A DNA stretch of 8,715 bases from Chloroflexota bacterium (lineage in GTDB: Bacteria > Chloroflexota > Dehalococcoidia > SZUA-161), in assembly GCA_030668425.1 (NCBI GenBank), contig DAOUTY010000065.1, positions 1 to 8,715 on the forward strand. The letters are read 5' to 3'. A program made the translations under genes and the position numbers. Shown here in pieces: positions 6,669 to 8,715 of the stretch. A model generated the notes under the pieces. The model had not been told where the DNA came from and searched no databases. It saw nothing but the letters and a program-made list of their open reading frames with translations. Within the stretch, counting starts at the first letter, position 1. Each line of letters starts with the position of its first letter.

Positions 6669-6719
6669 GCATAAGGAAGGCATAAGAACATGAGGTTAAG
6701 TCGTAAAGATTTGGTAAAG
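6669..6719 (-). promoter_or_regulatory. Array of 11-bp-phased heptamer direct repeats, likely OmpR/PhoB-type operator
   Basis: On the minus strand four heptamers lie in one 11-bp register: CTTTACC (from 6719), CTTTACG (from 6708), CTTATGC (from 6686) and CTTATGC (from 6675). The slot at 6697 is degenerate, although CTTAACC occurs 3 bp off register. The upstream pair lies in an exact 10-base repeat (AAATCTTTAC). The downstream pair is two identical heptamers with a 4-base spacer, the form of a Pho box, and ends 9 bp before the TATAAT. OmpR/PhoB-family regulators bind such tandem 7+4 repeats as head-to-tail dimers. The gene just upstream encodes a regulator of that family, so it is the likely ligand; this is inference. 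Confidence 0.6.
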
Positions 6720-6800
6720 ATTTCGGCCTTAAGGATAGGAGAGGCTGGATGATTTCAGGGGCTACTTCGAGCAGCGATCAAGCAGATTGCGCACAGAATG

Positions 6801-7493
6801 TTACTCTGGTGTAACAAATCGGTAGCCCATGCGCGATTCCGTCACAATGAAGCGGGGATTTGAGGGGTCGTCCTCTATCTTGCGCCTGAGTTGCCCGATG
6901 AAAACGCGGACATATTCCCTTTCATCACCGTACTCCGGGCCCCACACATTGTGCAGTATCTCCCCGTGGGTTAACACCTTTCCGCTATTGGAAATCAGAT
7001 ATGCCAGGAGGTCGTACTCCGTGTGTGTAAGTTTCACCATCTGCCCACGCCACCTCACCACCCGCTTGGACAGGTCGACTTCCAGGTCCCCCGCAGTGAA
7101 GGTGGGGGCAGCAACGGTTGGTCCGGCGGAATGCCTCAGCGCGACCCTAATTCTAGCGAGCAGCTCTTCCACGCTAAAGGGCTTGGTAACATAATCGTCA
7201 GCGCCCTCATCTAGAGCCCTGACCTTATCCTTTTCATCTCCCCTTACGCTCAGGATTATAATCGGCATATCAGCCCACTCTCTCAGCCGGCGACAGGCCT
7301 CGATGCCATCCATCCGGGGCATATTCACATCGAGCACGATCACATCCGGGAGTAAACGTTCTGCCAGTTCTATAGCCTCGATCCCATCTTTGGCAAGATC
7401 CACTTCATAACCTCTAGCCTCCAGGTTAGCACGAATAAACATGCGTATCTTCGGTTCATCGTCAGCGACAAGAATCCTGATCTTCTTAGCCAT
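6801..7493 (-). CDS. OmpR/PhoB-family DNA-binding response regulator
   Basis: Cytoplasmic transcription regulator of 230 residues, the usual family length. Receiver domain about 5-120: Asp11, Asp12, phospho-acceptor Asp55 (V-L-D-V-N-M-P), Ser82 in the Thr/Ser switch position, Lys104. Winged-helix DNA-binding domain about 133-228, with L-T-H-T-E-Y-D-L-L, the recognition-helix region (Y-V-R-V-F-I-G-Q-L-R-R-K-I) and the terminal wing (G-Y-R-F). The start ATG lies 5 bp after the stop of the kinase gene, with GAGG inside the kinase's last codons as ribosome site, so the two are cotranscribed and form a pair. It resembles the KdpE/PhoP branch, but no kdp or pst gene is nearby to name it. Downstream, after 181 bp holding the phased operator, lies the small membrane protein gene, its likely target. 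Confidence 0.94.
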   Translation of the reverse strand: MAKKIRILVADDEPKIRMFIRANLEARGYEVDLAKDGIEAIELAERLLPDVIVLDVNMPRMDGIEACRRLREWADMPIIILSVRGDEKDKVRALDEGADDYVTKPFSVEELLARIRVALRHSAGPTVAAPTFTAGDLEVDLSKRVVRWRGQMVKLTHTEYDLLAYLISNSGKVLTHGEILHNVWGPEYGDEREYVRVFIGQLRRKIEDDPSNPRFIVTESRMGYRFVTPE

Positions 7494-7498
7494 CGGGC

Positions 7499-8715
7499 TT
7501 AAGCCTCACTTGCTGCCCCAACAGGCAGCGTAAAGTAGAATGTGGAGCCATGTTCAATCTCACTTTCAGCCCAAATCCGCCCGTCATGATTATGAACAAT
7601 AGCCTGGCTGATAGCCAGGCCCAGACCGGTACCTCCAGGCTTTTGCCGTCCCTGTTCGCCACGGTAAAATTTACTGAATACGTTACTCAAGTCCTCTTCT
7701 GGTATTCCCAAACCCTGATCCGATACGCTCACCTCTATCATACCGTCACTGGTCCTGGCCTTCACTGTTATCCGGGTTCCCTCCTCAGAATAGGCTGCCG
7801 CGTTCTCCAGCAGGTTAGTCAGCACCTGTCTTATCTGACCGTAGTCAGCGTACATTTCCGGCAGGTCCGGCCCTAAGTCAGCCTTGAAGATATGGTTCTT
7901 GAAAACCCATTTTTCACGCTCCACCGCCTCGTTGACAATGTCTGAGATATGGCAAAGCTCCTTTTCAGGTTTCCAGACACCCGCCTCGAGCTTGCTCATA
8001 TCAAGTATCTTGGTAACCAGGCTTGCCAGTCTATCCGTTTCCTCGCTCACGCCAACCAGAAGCATCTCTTGAGTTTCATCATCCAATTCTATGTCCTTCT
8101 GCAACAGACTGCCTACGATCCCCTTTATGGATGTCAGCGGCGAACGAACCTCATGGGAGACATTTGATAGAAGCTCCGATTTCAGCTTGTCAAGTTTGAT
8201 GAGTTCCAACTCCACCTGCTTGCGCTCGGTGACGTTTCTGAGTATGGCAAGCTGGCAAATCTCTCCATCGGAATCAACAAAGGGTGAGGCAATCACGTCA
8301 TAGGTTCTGCCATCCGGGAAGTTATATTCCCATCTCCCAGTCGCCCCGGCAATAACATCTGGCAGCCTGCAGATTTGCTCACACGGGCTATCAAAGCTGT
8401 GAAGACATTCATAGCAATAGGAGCCAATGCCCTCCCCGAATTCCCTTACCGTACCTGGATTCATGAAGCGTATTCTATAGTCAGGGCCAACGATCATGAC
8501 CCCGTCTTCCATTCTGTCAAATATGCTCAGAAGCCTATCTCTTTCGGTTGTAATGAGAGCTTCAAGGTGAGTCCGGCGTTCGAACTGATTACGTATCACC
8601 CCTGCAGAGCAACCAACTAAGCCCGCAACGACAGTAAATAGCACCATCCTGAGTATTGGGTCGGTGAAGGGAGTTACGATCAACGCACGGGGCAAAAAAA
8701 CGATAAGGGCAGCAA
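7499..8715 (-). CDS. Sensor histidine kinase, TM-PAS-HisKA-HATPase, 5' end cut by the window
   Basis: Membrane kinase, partner of the OmpR-type regulator 5 bp downstream. The frame is open to the window edge. A TTG at 8695 could serve as start, but the residues before it (A-A-L-I-V-F) are hydrophobic and the region aligns with the middle of the first kinase's membrane domain (L-P-R-A followed by T-P-F or S-P-Y), so at least about 90 residues are probably missing. Numbered from TTG 8695: transmembrane helix about 14-33, short linker helix, PAS about 52-155, HisKA with His181 in V-S-H-E-V-R-S-P-L-T-S-I-K-G, ATPase domain about 280-395 with N-L-L-E-N-A-A (N box), D-Q-G-L-G-I-P (G1), F-S-K-F-Y-R-G (F box) and G-G-T-G-L-G-L-A-I (G2). 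The PAS domain carries four clustered cysteines (94, 97, 105, 109). There is no HAMP domain. The layout resembles PhoR-like kinases; the signal is unknown. Confidence 0.92.
   Translation of the reverse strand, partial: AALIVFLPRALIVTPFTDPILRMVLFTVVAGLVGCSAGVIRNQFERRTHLEALITTERDRLLSIFDRMEDGVMIVGPDYRIRFMNPGTVREFGEGIGSYCYECLHSFDSPCEQICRLPDVIAGATGRWEYNFPDGRTYDVIASPFVDSDGEICQLAILRNVTERKQVELELIKLDKLKSELLSNVSHEVRSPLTSIKGIVGSLLQKDIELDDETQEMLLVGVSEETDRLASLVTKILDMSKLEAGVWKPEKELCHISDIVNEAVEREKWVFKNHIFKADLGPDLPEMYADYGQIRQVLTNLLENAAAYSEEGTRITVKARTSDGMIEVSVSDQGLGIPEEDLSNVFSKFYRGEQGRQKPGGTGLGLAISQAIVHNHDGRIWAESEIEHGSTFYFTLPVGAASEA

Noticed and set aside
6620..6691. Longer form of the small membrane protein starting at ATG 6691 (99 residues) or ATG 6649
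   Set aside because: The extra segment runs through the TATAAT and part of the phased repeats, lacks a good ribosome site, and reads as non-coding promoter DNA.
6800..6815. Inverted repeat GTTAC/GTAAC at the stop of the OmpR-type regulator as a terminator
   Set aside because: Only five pairs, overlaps the stop codon and is not followed by a T run on the minus strand.
8693..8695. TTG 8695 as the true start of the second kinase
   Set aside because: The frame stays open and hydrophobic to the window edge, and the sequence matches the middle of the other kinase's membrane domain, so the gene is most likely cut by the window.
1..8715. CRISPR array, tRNA, insertion sequence or phage-like defence system
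   Set aside because: No regularly spaced long repeats, no tRNA-like fold noticed, and no transposase, integrase or nuclease motif in the coding regions.

Overview
The window comes from a bacterial chromosome and holds two blocks of genes. The left block (1-2869, + strand) is the end of a [NiFe]-hydrogenase maturation operon. It contains the 3' part of a hydrogenase maturation protease, a decayed hypA, then hypC, hypD and hypE. hypB and hypF are not visible and may lie upstream or elsewhere. The right block (3003-8715) is a two-component signalling cluster with two histidine kinases, three response regulators and one small membrane protein. The host is probably an anaerobic or facultative bacterium that uses H2. 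The style of the kinases and regulators resembles Chloroflexota (Dehalococcoidia-like) genomes, but that is an impression and not proven.

Layout. 1-326: protease, cut by the window edge. 307-488: hypA remnant, frameshifted and apparently missing its zinc domain. 492-2869: hypC-hypD-hypE, compact and probably cotranscribed. HypC and HypD build the Fe(CN)2CO group, and HypE supplies cyanide from its C-terminal cysteine. 2870-3002: gap with two small hairpins followed by a T run. 3003-5644 (+): NarL/LuxR-type response regulator followed after 14 bp by its probable partner, a membrane-bound GAF-PAS-HisKA_3 kinase. 5645-5905: convergent gap with a possible terminator hairpin. On the minus strand, reading from the right edge: a PAS/HisKA kinase cut by the window end, an OmpR/PhoB-type regulator 5 bp behind it, a promoter region, a 75-residue membrane protein, a receiver-only response regulator, and a possible 26-residue ORF overlapping it by ATGA.

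The most interesting signal lies in the 6620-6800 gap. Four heptamers starting CTT sit in one 11-bp register (starts at 6719, 6708, 6686 and 6675, minus strand), ending 9 bp before a perfect TATAAT with no recognisable -35. This is the arrangement of a PhoB/OmpR-activated promoter. The OmpR-type regulator encoded just upstream is the obvious candidate to bind it, which would make the small membrane protein and the receiver-only regulator outputs of the local two-component system.

The other main point is a composition break. By hand count GC is 151/300 at 1-300, 125/300 at 721-1020 and 170/300 at 4261-4560. The hypCDE segment is therefore AT-richer than both sides, and its left edge falls at or near the broken hypA. 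This suggests a mosaic operon in which hypCDE came from another source. I see no tRNA, rRNA, CRISPR array, transposase or phage gene.
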